A stretch of 64,000 nucleotides of DNA, taken from positions 62,001 to 126,000 of the forward strand of contig JALBVF010000006.1 of the NCBI GenBank assembly GCA_025050535.1. The letters are read 5' to 3'. Below are positions 16,649 through 27,888 of the stretch, in pieces. A program made the translations under genes and the position numbers. The DNA is from Candidatus Protistibacter heckmannii (lineage in GTDB: Bacteria; Pseudomonadota; Gammaproteobacteria; Burkholderiales; Burkholderiaceae). The notes beneath the pieces are model-generated. The model was not told where the DNA came from. It searched no databases and saw only the letters and a program-made list of their open reading frames with translations. Positions within the stretch are counted from its first letter, which is position 1; every line of letters begins with the position of its first letter.

Positions 16649-17259
16649 ATGAACAAATCCAGCAGCAAAGGAACTGCCGAAGCCGCGTCCCAGGCGCAGC
16701 CGGCGCAGAAGTACTACAGCACGCGGGAAGCGGCGGCCATGCTCGGTTTGGCGCCGAACACCATCGGCGCGATGATCGAGAGCGGCACGCTCAAGGCCTG
16801 GAAGACGTCCGGTGGACATCGCCGCATCATGGCCGAATCGCTCGAGGAAGTGCTGCGCTCGGCGCGCGCTCCACGCTGCACGTGCTGATCGTCGAGGACG
16901 ACAAGAATCTGCTCGAGCTCTACAAGAAGAAGATCGCCGGATGGCGTCTGCCGGTGACCGTCTAGGTGGCCTCCAACGGCATCGAGGCCCTGCTGGGCAT
17001 CGCGCAGGCGGTGCCAGATCTTCTGATCACCGACATCGCCATGAGCCAGATGGACGGCATCGAGATGATCCGAGCCATCCGCGCCAAGGACGCCTACCGC
17101 GACATGGACATCATCGCCGTCACCGGCCTGAAGTTCGAGGACCTCGACAAGCGCGGTGGCCTGCCAGCCGGCGTCACCCACTTCGACAAGCCGATCCCAT
17201 TCGATCAGCTGCAGGGCTTCATCAAGGCTTGCATCCTGCATCGCCGCGTCTCCGCGTAG
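16649..17259 (+). pseudogene. HTH-receiver response regulator, broken
   Basis: A regulator of unusual order. An excisionase/MerR-like helix-turn-helix comes first (YYSTREAAAMLGLAPNTIG, then SGTLKAWKTSGGHRR, about residues 25-62), then a CheY-like receiver (VLIVEDDKNLLELY, phosphoacceptor region LLITDIAMSQMDG, lysine loop THFDKPIPF). In most response regulators the receiver is N-terminal. Two lesions: a one-base frameshift near 16868 between the domains, and an in-frame TAG at 16963-16965 inside the receiver. Start is ATG 16649; a TTG two codons earlier is less likely. It is divergent from a short histidine kinase, its likely partner. Confidence 0.82.
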
Positions 17260-17272
17260 GTGCGCGCGGGCC

Positions 17273-19868
17273 TCAGTCCGAACGCGGTTGCATGATCAGC
17301 TTGCGGAAGCCCGCAAGCTGGATCGGCTTGACCAGCACAGCGTTCATGCCGGCGTCGAGAAACTTCTGATGGTCCGGCGTGAAGGCATGCACGGTCATGG
17401 CGATGATCGGCATCGGCGCGCGGCCCTGTTCCAACTCCCAACGGCGGATCATGCGCGTGGCTTCCATGCCGTCCATCGTCGGCATTTGAATGTCCATCAG
17501 AATGGCGTCGAACTCCCGGCTTTGCGCCAGCGTCACGGCCTGGGCGCCGTCGTGCGCGTATTCGATCTCGCAGCGGTTGTTGCGCAGGGCGGCGGAGACC
17601 AGAAGGCGGTTAGCTTTGGTGTCGTCGGCGACGAGCAGCCGCAGGCCCTTCAGATCCATGGTCTGTCCCTGCGCCGGGGCCGCGGACGGCGCGGCGAAAA
17701 CCGCGCCCTGCGCGCGCGCCCGGCTTGCTCAGTTCCGAGAGCACCAGGCGCAGATCGGATTCCAGCACCGGACTCGAGAGCAGCGCCACCTTCCCCGGCA
17801 GCAGGGCCGCCTGGCAGCTCAGCGTCACCGCGTAGGACACGGCGTGGAGCAGGATGATGGACACGGGCCTGCCTAATTATTCCTGCGCAGCGCGCAGAAA
17901 CAGCAGCGGGCTCATGCCGGGCTGGCGCGCGTCGCACACGACGACGGGATCGCCGCCGAGCATGCCCAGCAGGGGCAGCGCCGTCTCGGTGGTCTCGGCC
18001 ACGGCGAGCGGATAGCCGAGCCGCCCCAGCAGGCGCGTGAGCACCGGGCGCTCGGCTGCGTTGGGGCTGATCAGAAGCAGCCCAGAGACGGGCCCAGTCT
18101 GCTTGGGCGCCGCAGGCGCGGGCGCGTCGGACTGCGCCATCCGGCAGTTGAAATAGAACTTCGCGCCCTCGCCCGGCTCTCTGTCCACTCCAATGGAGCC
18201 GCCCATCGCTTCGCACAGCCGCTTGCAGATCGACAGGCCAAGGCCGCTGCCGCCGTATTTGCGCGTGGTGGACGTGTCGGCCTGACTGAAGGCCTTGAAA
18301 ATCATGTCGCGCTTGTCCGGCTCGATGCCGACGCCCATGTCGGCGACTTCGCCGACGATCTCCACGTCCTTACCGGCGCCGAAGCGCGGCTCGATGCGCC
18401 GCGTCACCGAACCGCGCTCGGTGAACTTGATGGCGTTGCCCACCAGGTTGAAGAGGATCTGACCGAAGTGCAGCGGATCCCCGCGCAGCATGCGCGGCGT
18501 CTCGGGATGGATGTCGAGCAGCAGCGTGAGGCCCTTCTGTTCCGCCTGCAGCAAGAAATTCTTCAGCGACTTCTGGCACAGCGCGGACAGGTCGAAATCC
18601 GTGCTCTCCAGCACGAGCTCGCCCGCTTCGATGCGCGAGAAGTCGAGGATGTCGTTCACCACCTGCAGCAGCATGTCGGCCGAGGAATGGGCGATGCCCA
18701 GGTATTCGCACAGCTTGGGATCGGGCGTGGCCTCCAGCGCCAGCGCGATCATGCCCAGCACGCCGTTGATCGGCGTGCGGATCTCGTGGCTCATGTTCGC
18801 CAGAAAATTGCTCTTCGCGGCATTCGCGCTCTCGGCCGCCTCCTTGGCCGCCCCCAGCTCGGCGCGCATGTTTTCCCGCGATCGCAGCAGGCGGCTGAGC
18901 AGCACTGTGCCGAGCAGGCTCGCCAGGCTGGCGCAGACGCCCAGCCAGATGACGCCGCGCGATTCGGCGTGCCAGGCCGCCGTCGCGCTCTGAATCGACA
19001 GGCCCACGGCCAGCACCAGCGGGAAGTCGTGCGAAGCCCGGAACATGACCTGGAAGGGTCCGGCGGGGCCGCGCGCGTCCAGCGTTAAGGTGCCGAATTC
19101 CTTGTCGCGCCACAGGCTGTCTAGCATCGGCAGCTCGCCGTAGCGCAGACCGGGGCGGAAGGGCGCCTCGGGCGTGGCGGCCAGCGCCAGACCACGGTAG
19201 TTGAACAGCGCGGCAAAATTCTCCTCCGCGCCCAGCGGTCCGGCCACGCCGAGGAAGAAGTATTCGGGATTGACCATCGCCAGCGCGATCAGCGGGCGGT
19301 TGCGGTTCGAGGCGGTGAGCCGCGCCACGGGAATCGCATAGATGGAGGCGCTGTCGGTGGACCTGCCCGGCGCGTCCACGGGCGTGGCCAGGTCGCGGCC
19401 CAGAAACACCGCGCCGGATTCTGCGCGCACGGTCAGCGCATGGTTGAAGCCCAGGGCGGCGAGATCGACCTTGAGGCCGACGTTGGCCATGTTCGAGCTG
19501 GCGAGCACCTTGCCCTGGTCGTCGAGCAGGGAGATCGAGCGCAGATGCACCGCGTCGAGGATGGAGGCCTGCAGGGCCGCATCGACGTCGGCCGGCACGC
19601 GCCCGCGCGGCGTCGTGTCGCGGTGCGTGGCCAGGACCACGTCGAGCAGATTCATGTTGCCGTCGATCATCGCGATCGTGCGGGTCACGTGGCCATCGAG
19701 CATCATCGCCAGCAGCACGCCGCGCCGCTGCTCCGCCTCGATCGCGCTGCGCTGGCCGGTGGCCGTGTAGATCAGCATGCCGATCAGCAGCGACACGGCG
19801 ATCGCCGTCCCGAATAAGGCGAACATCTTGCTTTCGGAGCGGTGCAGCGGCGGCATGGCGATCTTCAT
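17273..19868 (-). pseudogene. Hybrid sensor histidine kinase, broken
   Basis: A large membrane-bound hybrid kinase of about 860 codons. The N-terminus has a transmembrane helix (about residues 15-36), a periplasmic sensing region of about 270 residues and a second helix (VIWLGVCASLASLLGTVLL). HisKA (FLANMSHEIRTPINGVLGM), HATPase ([20 protein letters not shown]), a degenerate receiver-like region and a final receiver (LLVADDTKANRLL, ILMDIQMPTMDG, VKPIQLAGF) follow. An in-frame TAA at 17877-17879 and a frameshift near 17700 separate the kinase from the last receiver. Its ATG at 19868 is directly next to the stop of a binding-protein gene, suggesting that the binding protein feeds the signal. 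Confidence 0.88.
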
Positions 19869-20599
19869 TCAGTCCACCACGATCGGGTCGAGCCCGTATT
19901 TCTTCGCCAGTTGACGCAGCCGTCCGTCCTTCTTCATCGCCGCGAGCAGCGCGTCGACCCGCGCCAGAAACTCGGTGCTGCCGGGCGCCACCGCATATGC
20001 GTAGTCGGTCATGAACACGTCGGCGCGGCCCGAGGCGACTTCACGCTCGCGGGTCGCTGGCGGTTTGACCACGAGGAGCTGGGCGCGCTCGAGCTCGGCG
20101 CGCATGACGTCCTCCATCACCGTGCCGGCCTGCACCGCGACCACCCGCCCCGGGTGGTCGATGTCGACCCAGGTCTTCACGTGGGGATTGGTCTCCATGG
20201 TGATGCCGTAGATGTCGCTGCGCAGATAGGGCTGGGAGAAGCGCAGCCGGGTCTTGCGCTCCGCCGTGATGCCCACGCGTGCATCGCGATGTCGCAGGCG
20301 CCCGAGAACAGGTTGTCCACCAGTGCCATGAAGGAGCTGTCGACGAAGCGCGGCGTGACGCCCAGCTCGCGGCCCAGCGCGGCGGCCATGTCGAAGTCCA
20401 AGCCGCCGAGCTGGCGCGTCTTGGGGTTGTAGTAGCTGATGCCGTAGTAGTCGGGCCAAATGCAGACTTTGAGCTGCCCCTGGACGAGGATGCGCTCGAG
20501 ATCGCCGGCGCGCGCGGGAACCGCCCAGATCGACGCCGCGGCCGACAAGGCGAACAACAGGGCGGATGCCCGCTTCAGGATGGTCTTGCGCAAGGCCAT
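19869..20599 (-). pseudogene. Periplasmic solute-binding protein (amino-acid ABC type), frameshifted
   Basis: A family 3 extracellular solute-binding protein. Signal peptide (LLFALSAAASIWAVPARAG) then KVCIWPDYYGISYYN and GGLDFDMAAALGREL, the start of a type II periplasmic binding fold. A one-base shift near 20280 (CDIAMHA to RVGITAERK) splits the gene. The rest reads FSQPYLRSDIYGITME and ends LAKKYGLDPIVVD. No permease or ATPase genes are nearby; instead its stop abuts the start of the hybrid kinase. It therefore probably served as the ligand sensor for that kinase rather than for transport. Start taken as ATG 20599; an upstream alternative would only lengthen the signal peptide. Confidence 0.82.
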
Positions 20600-20846
20600 G
20601 TGCGTTCCCCGGTGGCGCACCGAGGAGGAGCCCATGGCTCGCCGATTTAATTTAATTTGTTCATTTTTTCATTTAATGTATTTTTGCGAAGTAAGTAAGG
20701 GTAAATATTGGGTTTTTATTAATTTGTTACTTTCGCGCGACAGATCGGCATCCCCGAAGCGCCCGGCGGACATCCGGACTGCCCGCCATTTCCAGAGGCT
20801 ACAATGCGCCATCCCTGCATCCACCCGATTTTCTGAAGACGGCCCT
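20600..20846. promoter_or_regulatory. Divergent intergenic region, binding protein / 7TM kinase
   Basis: About 245 bp between divergent genes. The central part (about 20640-20740) is very AT-rich, with TTTAATTTAATTTG-type runs, and should contain promoters for both sides. I cannot identify specific operators. No RNA gene is seen. Confidence 0.4.
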
Positions 20847-22708
20847 TTGCGCCGGTTTTTCCCGTACTTGTTCGCGGCCGTGGCGGCTTTGCTGCTCGCT
20901 TGCGCCGCACCTGCCTCGGCCCAGGACATTGATCACGACCGCGACTACATCCTTTCCCGGTCGATCTTCGTCGACAAGACCACCTCCATCAGCTTCGAGC
21001 AGGCGCGCCAGGCGTCCTATCACACCGTGCCCGAGATCTACACCGGCGGCTATTCCGAATCGGCCCACTGGCTGCGGCTGCAGATCGCGCCGCGCGAGGA
21101 CGGCGGCCAGATCGTGCTGCGCATCCTGCCCTCCATCCTGGACGAAGTCGTGCTCTACGAGCCCGACATCATCGTGCCAGGCGCCTGGCGCCGCTCGGTC
21201 ACGGGCGACCGCACGCCCTTCGCGCTGCGCAGCTATCCGGCGGCCACGCTGGGCTTCTACGTCACGCCCGCCGCGCCATCGACCACCTACTACCTGCGCG
21301 TGAAGACCTCCAGCGCGGCGCTGCTGCACGTCCAGGCGCTCGAGCCGCCCGAAGCGCGCACCCGCGACGTCCGCATCGCCATCCTGCGCTCCGTCTATCT
21401 GGCCTTCATGCTCTGGCTGATGTTCTGGGCGATCAACGACTACATGGCGCGGCCCGAGAAGCTCACCGCCGCCTTCGTCGTCTACCAGGCCGCGTTCATC
21501 GTCTACAGCGCCGCGCTCACGGGCGTGGTGGCGCAGATCTTCCCGGGCGCATCGCCCGGTGTGGTCGATCAGTTCACCAGCTTGATGGTCTGCGTGGCGC
21601 CGCTCACCGGGGTGCTCTTCAGAAGGCATCTGTTCCGCGCCTTCGACGCGCCGCCGCGCTATCTGCGCCTGATCGACATCCTGATCGCGGGCCAGATCGC
21701 CGACCTGGTCCTGCTCGCCGCCGGCGAGACGCGCCTGGCGCTGGAGCTCAACGCCATCATCGTGCTGATCGCCACGCCGGTGTTCGTGGTGCTCTCCTGG
21801 GCGGCGCGGCGCAACGTGACGCCGGGGCTCTTCGCGCTGCGCGCGGTGTTCGTCCTCTCGGCGCTGTCGCTGTCGCTGGCCATGGCGCCGGTGCTGGGTC
21901 TCACGCGGGCCTGGACCTGGAGACTGAATTCCCCCACGGCTTCATCACCGGCTGGCTGATGTTCATGATCCTGCGGCTGCGCTCGCGCCAGATCCTCCGC
22001 GACGGCCAGGACGCCGCGCTGCAGCTCGCGGTGACCAACAAGCAGCTAGACATGGAGCGCTCGCAGCGCGAAGTGCCGGGCTGCCTGATGGCCATGCTCG
22101 GTCATGAGCTGCGCACGCCGCTCTCAGTGATCCGCCTCGCGCTCGGTCCGGCGCGCAATCCGCAGCCGGTGAGCCCGCATGCGCTGCAGGCCGTGCGCGA
22201 CATGGACGCCATCATCGAGCGCTGCCTGCAGGCCGACCAGCTCGACCAGAAGCAGCTCACGCCGCGGCCCCAGTCCTGCAACATCGAGGAAATACTCCTG
22301 GAGCTGCGCGATTCCACCGAGACGCCGCAGCGTCTGATGGTGCGAGCGGCCGGACTGCCCATCGTCCAGGCCGACGCGCAGCTACTGCGCGCGGTGCTCT
22401 CCAACCTGATCGACAACGCGCTCAAGTACGCCGCCCTCGGCAGCGAGATCCGCATCCTCGCCGAGCTGCCAGCCGACGCCGCCCGCAAGGGCGTCCACCT
22501 GAGCTTTGCCAATCCGCCCGGCCCCGCCGGCCTGCCCGACGCCGAGCAGGTCTTCGACAAGTACTACCGCGCGCCCGGCGCGCACGACAGCACCGGGTCA
22601 GGCCTGGGCCTGTATCTCGTGCGCGCTATCATGGAATTGTCGGGCGGCTGGGTGCGCTATGCGCCTTCGTCCGGAGAAATCCGCTTCGAACTCTGGCTGC
22701 CGCTCTGA
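20847..22708 (+). pseudogene. 7TM-DISM sensor histidine kinase, frameshifted
   Basis: A membrane sensor kinase with a signal peptide (FFPYLFAAVAALLLACAAP), a periplasmic carbohydrate-binding-like 7TMR-DISM extracellular domain (SAHWLRLQIAPRE, TYYLRVKTSSAAL), a seven-helix membrane region (about residues 180-360) and then HisKA (LMAMLGHELRTPLSVIRL) and HATPase (NLIDNALKYAA, GSGLGLYLVRA). One frameshift near 21915 breaks the link between the last membrane helix and the kinase: the proper frame continues GLDLETEFPHGFITGWL. No ATG fits; the TTG at 20847 is the likely start. It is divergent from the binding-protein gene. The ligand is unknown. Confidence 0.82.
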
Positions 22709-22726
22709 GCGGGCGCGCCCCGGGCG

Positions 22727-24236
22727 CTATCTCGCCGCCAGTGTGAAGAAGAAGCGCACGCCGTCGCCGGGCTTGGCCTCGGCCCAGATGCGCCCGCCGT
22801 GGCGCTCGACGATGCGCGCCACCGTCGCCAGGCCGATGCCGTTGCCGTTGCCGTTGAACTCCGCCTCGCTGTGCAGCCGGCCCAGCGTGGTGAAGAGCTT
22901 GCCCGCATGCGCTATGTCGAAGCCCACACCGTTGTCCGCCACGCAGAAGACGTTCACGCCGCGCAGCGGCGCGGCCGACACCGAAATCTCCGCCAGCGGC
23001 ACCTTGCCCGTGTACTTGTAGGCGTTGCCGATCAGGTTGGCGAACACCGTGCGGATCGGCCATCGCGCGCATGCCGGGCTGCACCGAGAGCGAAATCTCC
23101 GCCAGTTCGTCGGCCACCTCCAGCACGATCGCGCTCAGGTCAGCCTCCTAGATGTGCACCGGGCCCTCCAGAACGAGCGAGAGCTCCATCATGCCGTCGG
23201 TCAGCTCGCTGATCGAGAGCGCGGACTTCTGGATCCGCTCCACGAAATGCCGTTCGTTCTCGGTCAGCCTGTCCTTGGTGCTGCTCTCGAGCAGATGGGC
23301 GAAGCCGTTGATGCGGCCGATGGGGCCGCGCAGGTCGTGCGCCGGCGAATAGGAGAATGCCTTGAGATCACGCGTGCGTTCTTCCACGTGCTGCTCCAGC
23401 CGGTCATTGGCCTCCACCAGCTTCGCTTCCGCGGCGACGGCGCGCTCGAACGGCCGGCGCAACGCATAGACGAAATAGGTGCAGTAGATCAACGCGAAGC
23501 CCGTGATCTTGAAGACGTGCGCGAAGATATTGTTGAAATCCGAGGAGGTGCGGTAGCCGGCCAGCAGCAGGTCGCCCATGCCCATGAGCGCGCTGGCGGC
23601 CGCCAACAGATAGCCTCGGCCGTCGCGGCGGTTCTTCTCGAAATAGAGGAAGAGCAGCGCGGTGAAGCCGTAGCCGGCGGCCAGCGCGTATTCGATGTTG
23701 GCCTTCAGGGCCGTGGTGCCGACGCCGGGCTGATAGAAGACCGGCAGCTCGTGGACGTGCATCGTCCCGCCCCAGAACACCGCGGCGATCACCGCCGCCG
23801 CGCCCAGCAGGCACAGCCGCTTGTCCACCGCCGCGCGCATCGGCAGCGCGACGAAGAACAGCGTGGTCAGGCTGGTGATTCTTCCCGCGAACCAGAAAAA
23901 CACGACTTTGTTGGTCGTGTTCTCCGTGATCAGCTCCGGCATGCCCGCGTAGGCGAGTGCGTGAAACAGGTCGCAGGCGGCCTCGATGACGAAGCCCGCG
24001 ATCACCGGGACGGCGAATTTCGCGCGGCCCGTGGGCAGCGACTGCTAGAGCACCGCGGCGACCATCAGCGAGATCGTGATCGAAAAGAGCTCCATCAGCA
24101 GATGGAGCTGGAGCATGCCCGGCGCGCTGGCCGGGAAGAGCGCAAAGGGCGGGAGCGCCAGTATGATCAGCAGGACGAAGAGGCCCGTGAGGAAAACGAC
24201 GGCCGCGGTCCGCCGGTGGGGAGAGTCGTTGCCCAT
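22727..24236 (-). pseudogene. MASE3-type sensor histidine kinase, broken
   Basis: A kinase with an N-terminal MASE3-like membrane sensor: about eight hydrophobic segments with the telling DLFHALAYAGMPELI motif. It is followed by a short coiled coil (RLEQHVEERTRDLKAFSYS), HisKA with HDLRGPIGRINGFAHLL, and HATPase (NLIGNAYKYTG, DNGVGFDIAHAGKLF). Lesions: in-frame TAG at 24045-24047, in-frame TAG at 23148-23150, and a frameshift near 23060 after LSVQPGMR. Both TAGs fit CAG originals. Start ATG 24236. It converges with the 7TM kinase. No partner regulator is adjacent. Confidence 0.83.
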
Positions 24237-24352
24237 TCCCGGAGGGGATAGTGAGTTCAAGCACGAATAGTACGATGAATTCCTGGCGAATCCTCCGGAC
24301 TGATATTGAATCCTAAAATAAACCCTATTTTCCCGCCCCCCGCTTCGTGGCC

Positions 24353-25757
24353 TCAGCGCGGACGCGTCGCCTCGATCGCCTCGCGAACCATTTTGATCAC
24401 CGTGTCCGCATCGTCGCGCTCGGTGCGTGCGATGCCCAGGCGCGCCGCCATCAGCCGCTCCGATGGCACCACGATCACGTATTGCCCCAGCGCGCCGCGC
24501 GCCATGAAGGAATCGGCCAGCAGGCCGCGCGCGCGGCGGTAGCGCTGGCCTTCCCCCTCGCCGCGTTCGGTCCAGAAACCCGCGCCGTAGCCGTAGACCT
24601 CCGAGCCCGGCGTGGCGGCGGCGGAGTAATCAACCCAGCCCTCGGGCAGGATGCACTCGCCGCCGGCCACGCCGTCGTGCAGATAGAGCTGGCCGAAGCG
24701 CGCCCAGTCGCGCGCCGAGGCCAGCAGATGGCTGGCGCCGATGGGCGTGCCGGCCACGTTGAATTCGAAGACCGTGTCGCGCATGCCGATTTTGTCGAAG
24801 AGCTCGCGCCGGGCGAAGGCGAGGAAGGCCTCGGGCGTGCCGCCCGCCTGTTGCAGCAAGATGCGCGAGAGCAGCTGGGTGTTGGCGTTGGTGTAGTTCC
24901 AGCGCGCGCCCGGCGGCGCACCCAGGGGCGCCGCCGCCGCGATCCGCGCTGAGTCCTGATGCAGGAAGATCATCTGCACGGAAGGATCGAACATCACTAT
25001 GAAGCTCGTGCGTAGCGATTCGCCCAGGTCCAGGCCGCTTTGCATGCGCAGCAGCTGGTCGGTCGTGATCGCGCGGCGCGGATCTCCGCTCGGGGACCAT
25101 TCGGGCACGGGTTCGGGCGCGTCCATGCGCAGCCAGCCCTGGCGGACCAGCACACCGAGCAGCGCATTGACCACTGACTTCGTGGCCGACCAGCCGGCGA
25201 GCGGCGTGTGCACGCCCACGCCGGGGGCGTAGCGCTCGGCGACGATGCGGTCCTCACGCAGGATCACCACGGCCTTGGTGAAGCGGTGCGGCGTGCTCCC
25301 GGTTTCCGCGAAAGCGCGGTCGAGCGCGGCGCGCAGCGCTGCAGAGGCGGGCTCGACCACGCGGTCTTCCTCGGGCGAGGGCTTCGGCGCGGCGGCGGAC
25401 GCGTTCACGGCGGCCAGCGTCACGCCCTCGGGCGTGAGCACGCAGCCCGCGCCATCGAGGTAGACCGCGCGGCTTTGGGCGAAGCCGGCGATGCGCGTGC
25501 TGACTTCGCGGCGTTCATCGTCGACGCGAATGTTGAGCAGCGCGCCGCCCATGGGCGCGAGCAGCTCCCGGTAAGCCTGTTCCCGTGGCGTGCCGGACAC
25601 GAAGACGGCGGAACAGAGCTGATGGCTGGCGAAGCCGGTGGCGGTGCGCGCCGGCGCGTTCCAGCGCCGAACCCACGCAGCCGCTGAGCAGGGCGGCGGC
25701 CAAAAGGGCCATGGAAAGGGCCGCGCCCCAGCCGATGGACAAGCGCTGGATCTTCAT
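24353..25757 (-). pseudogene. Class C beta-lactamase-like serine hydrolase lipoprotein, frameshifted
   Basis: A beta-lactamase/penicillin-binding-like esterase. The lipoprotein signal (MALLAAALLSGC) starts at ATG 25757. A one-base frameshift near 25670, after GSALE, moves the rest to the frame beginning NAPARTATGFASHQL. The catalytic SxxK is in GWSATKSVVNALLGV and the YxN motif in RWNYTNANTQLLS. A C-terminal domain ending IKMVREAIEATRPR is complete. Members of this group are mostly envelope or carboxylesterase enzymes rather than antibiotic-resistance factors. Apart from the early frameshift, all 415 downstream codons are open. Confidence 0.82.
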
Positions 25758-25844
25758 GCCGATGTTCTCCGAAAGCCCCTTGGCGGAACGGAGCCCCATT
25801 GTCGGCGGATGCGTCCTCGCGGTCTCGCCGACTTTGAAATTCGG

Positions 25845-26906
25845 CTAGGCGGATCCGGAATTCGCCATGGGATCCCCGGCGGCGTCGCCGGAACTGGCCG
25901 CCGCGCCGGCGGTTTCCAGCGCCTGGCGGCGGAATTCCGTGGGCGTCAGCCCGACGGCCGTCTTGAACGCCCGGTTGAAGGGCCCGACCGATTGGAAGCC
26001 CACGTCCATCGCGACCGCCAGGACCGGCGTCTTCGCATGCGCCGGATCCTGGAGGACGCGGCGCGCCTTGGCGATGCGGTAGCCGTTGAGGAAGCTGTTG
26101 AAATTGCGGTGACCCACAGCCCCTGGTTGATCAGCCGCCGCAGCTTGTACTCGGGCATTCCCATGCGCGCCGCCAGCGCCGCGATCGTCAGGCTGGGCTC
26201 GTGGTAGACGCGTTGCTGCAGGAGCAGCGTGTCCAGGGCGGCGGCCTGCCGGGCGTGGACGTGCACCACGCGCGCCGAGCCGTTCTCCGCCTGCGCCGCA
26301 TTGGCCGCGGAGGCGGGCGCGGCTGGCGCTTCGGAGGCGGTCAGCCAATCGCCGCCACCCGCCGTGCCCAGAAGCTGCCAGGACACCGCCATCGCCAGCG
26401 CCGCGAGCAGGGCGGCGCTCGCCGTGCTGCCCGCCACGTCGAGCAGCGTGCTGCCGGTGAGCCAGATCGCCAGCGCCTGCAGCAGCGTATAGCCGGCGGC
26501 AGCCGCGACGATCAGCGTGCGCAATCTGCGCAGGCCTTCGACCAGATCGTCGCGCCAGTCGCGCGCGGAATTCAGGATCGCCAGCCCGGCCCAGAGCAGC
26601 GGCATCGCGCCCAGGGTCTGGCCCCAGGGGCCGCCCGGCACGCGCGCGCCGGGCGCCATCAGCGCGCAGGGAGAAGCCGTCGTCGAAGAGGCTGCGGGTG
26701 AAGAGCCAGAACACCTCCATGTTGCCGGCGGCCAGACCGCTCGCCAGCGCATACGCCGGCACTGGCGCGCCCATGAAGCCCGGCGCGAAGGCCGCGCCAA
26801 GCAGGGCGGAGCGCAGACGCGGATGGTCGCGCAGCAGCGCGGCGGCGATCAACGCGAGCATCGCTAGGCTGGCGCCGCGCAGCATCATGTTCAAGGAGGT
26901 GTCCAT
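25845..26906 (-). pseudogene. AraC-family regulator with membrane N-terminus, broken
   Basis: A regulator with about six hydrophobic segments (for example LAMLALIAAALLRDHPRL, LLWAGLAIL, TLIVAAAAGYTLLQALAIW) and a C-terminal AraC-type double helix-turn-helix (TIAALAARMGMPEYKLRRLI, then AVAMDVGFQSVGPFNRAFK with GLTPTEFRR). Two frameshifts, near 26655 and near 26110, break it into three pieces. Such proteins are membrane-tethered or integral AraC regulators of unknown ligand. The serine hydrolase gene lies downstream on the same strand and may be a target. Confidence 0.8.
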
Positions 26907-27009
26907 CGGAGCCGCTCCCGGAGGCGGCGCATGGCGCGCCGTGCACCGTCAATCTAGCAGCAGCGGGCGCGCTTGCGCGTCGGGAAAATCCCGAGCCGGC
27001 GCGCGGTCT

Positions 27010-27784
27010 TCAGGCGTGGGTCGCGAGCAGCTCGGACAGATAGGGGCCCAGGGCCAACTTCACGCCGGCGGCCACCACGCTCTGGAACTGCGCCAGATCC
27101 GACACGCCGGTGACGCAGAACGCGGTGCGCCGGTCGGCCGACTCCAGCAGGCCGCGGATGGCCGCGCTGGGCTAGCCGCCGCCGGCGTCGAGCTTGATCA
27201 GGTCCGGGCGCACTTGGCCGAGGATGGCGCCGGCCTGCACGAAGTCGCGCGCGTAGACCGCCACATTGAAGCCGTTGAGCTGGTAGTTGGCGAGCGCATG
27301 CCTGAGCAGGGAGACCTGGTCGTTGATCGCGATGGGCAGCTGGATCACCACCGGCATGTGGCCCAGGCGCAGCGCGTCGAGCGCGCGGCGGAAGGCAGCG
27401 CCGTGATGGTCCTCCACGCTGCGCAGCAGGCGCGGCTTCGCGTTCAGATGCAGGCTGCCGCGCCGGCCGTGGATGCCTGCGCCGTCTTCGCGGCAGTAGT
27501 TGACCGCGTGCAGGATGCTGCTGAGCTGGTCCAGCGAGACGAGCAGATCGTCGTCGGCGCCGCTGAGCACCCGTTCCCAGATTTCCTGTTCTTCCACGGC
27601 GCCTTCGCGCGCATGCCGCAGCCGCGCCTCATGGCCCACCACCGCGCCGGCGTCGATGTCCCACACCGCCTCGAAGCGGCTGCCCACCGTGTCCGCGCCG
27701 ATGCGGCTGAGCACCGCGCCAGAGGCGGTGTTGGTTGTCCGGCGTATCCGGCAGCTTAGAAATATAGGTCGAGAGTTTCTCCAT
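27010..27784 (-). pseudogene. EAL-domain-like protein, broken
   Basis: A roughly 255-residue protein related to EAL-type phosphodiesterase folds. Barrel-like text includes RFEAVWDIDAGAVVGHEAR, PVVIQLPIAIND, and ARDFVQAGAILGQVRPDLIKLD. The canonical EAL motif is reduced to HEA here, so it may be a catalytically inactive relative even before decay. Lesions: a frameshift near 27735 separates the start (MEKLSTYISKLPDTPDN, ATG 27784) from the body, and an in-frame TAG at 27172-27174 precedes the last 54 codons (SAAIRGLLESADRR...). Role in cyclic-di-GMP signalling is inferred only. Confidence 0.65.
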
Positions 27785-27888
27785 GCTCGCATGCTAGCAC
27801 CGCCCCCTCCGTGTTCGAACGAATATTTCCGCACACCCTTATGCAAGGCGATTCCGAACCCGCAGGATGCCAGCGCGACACAGGGAAA

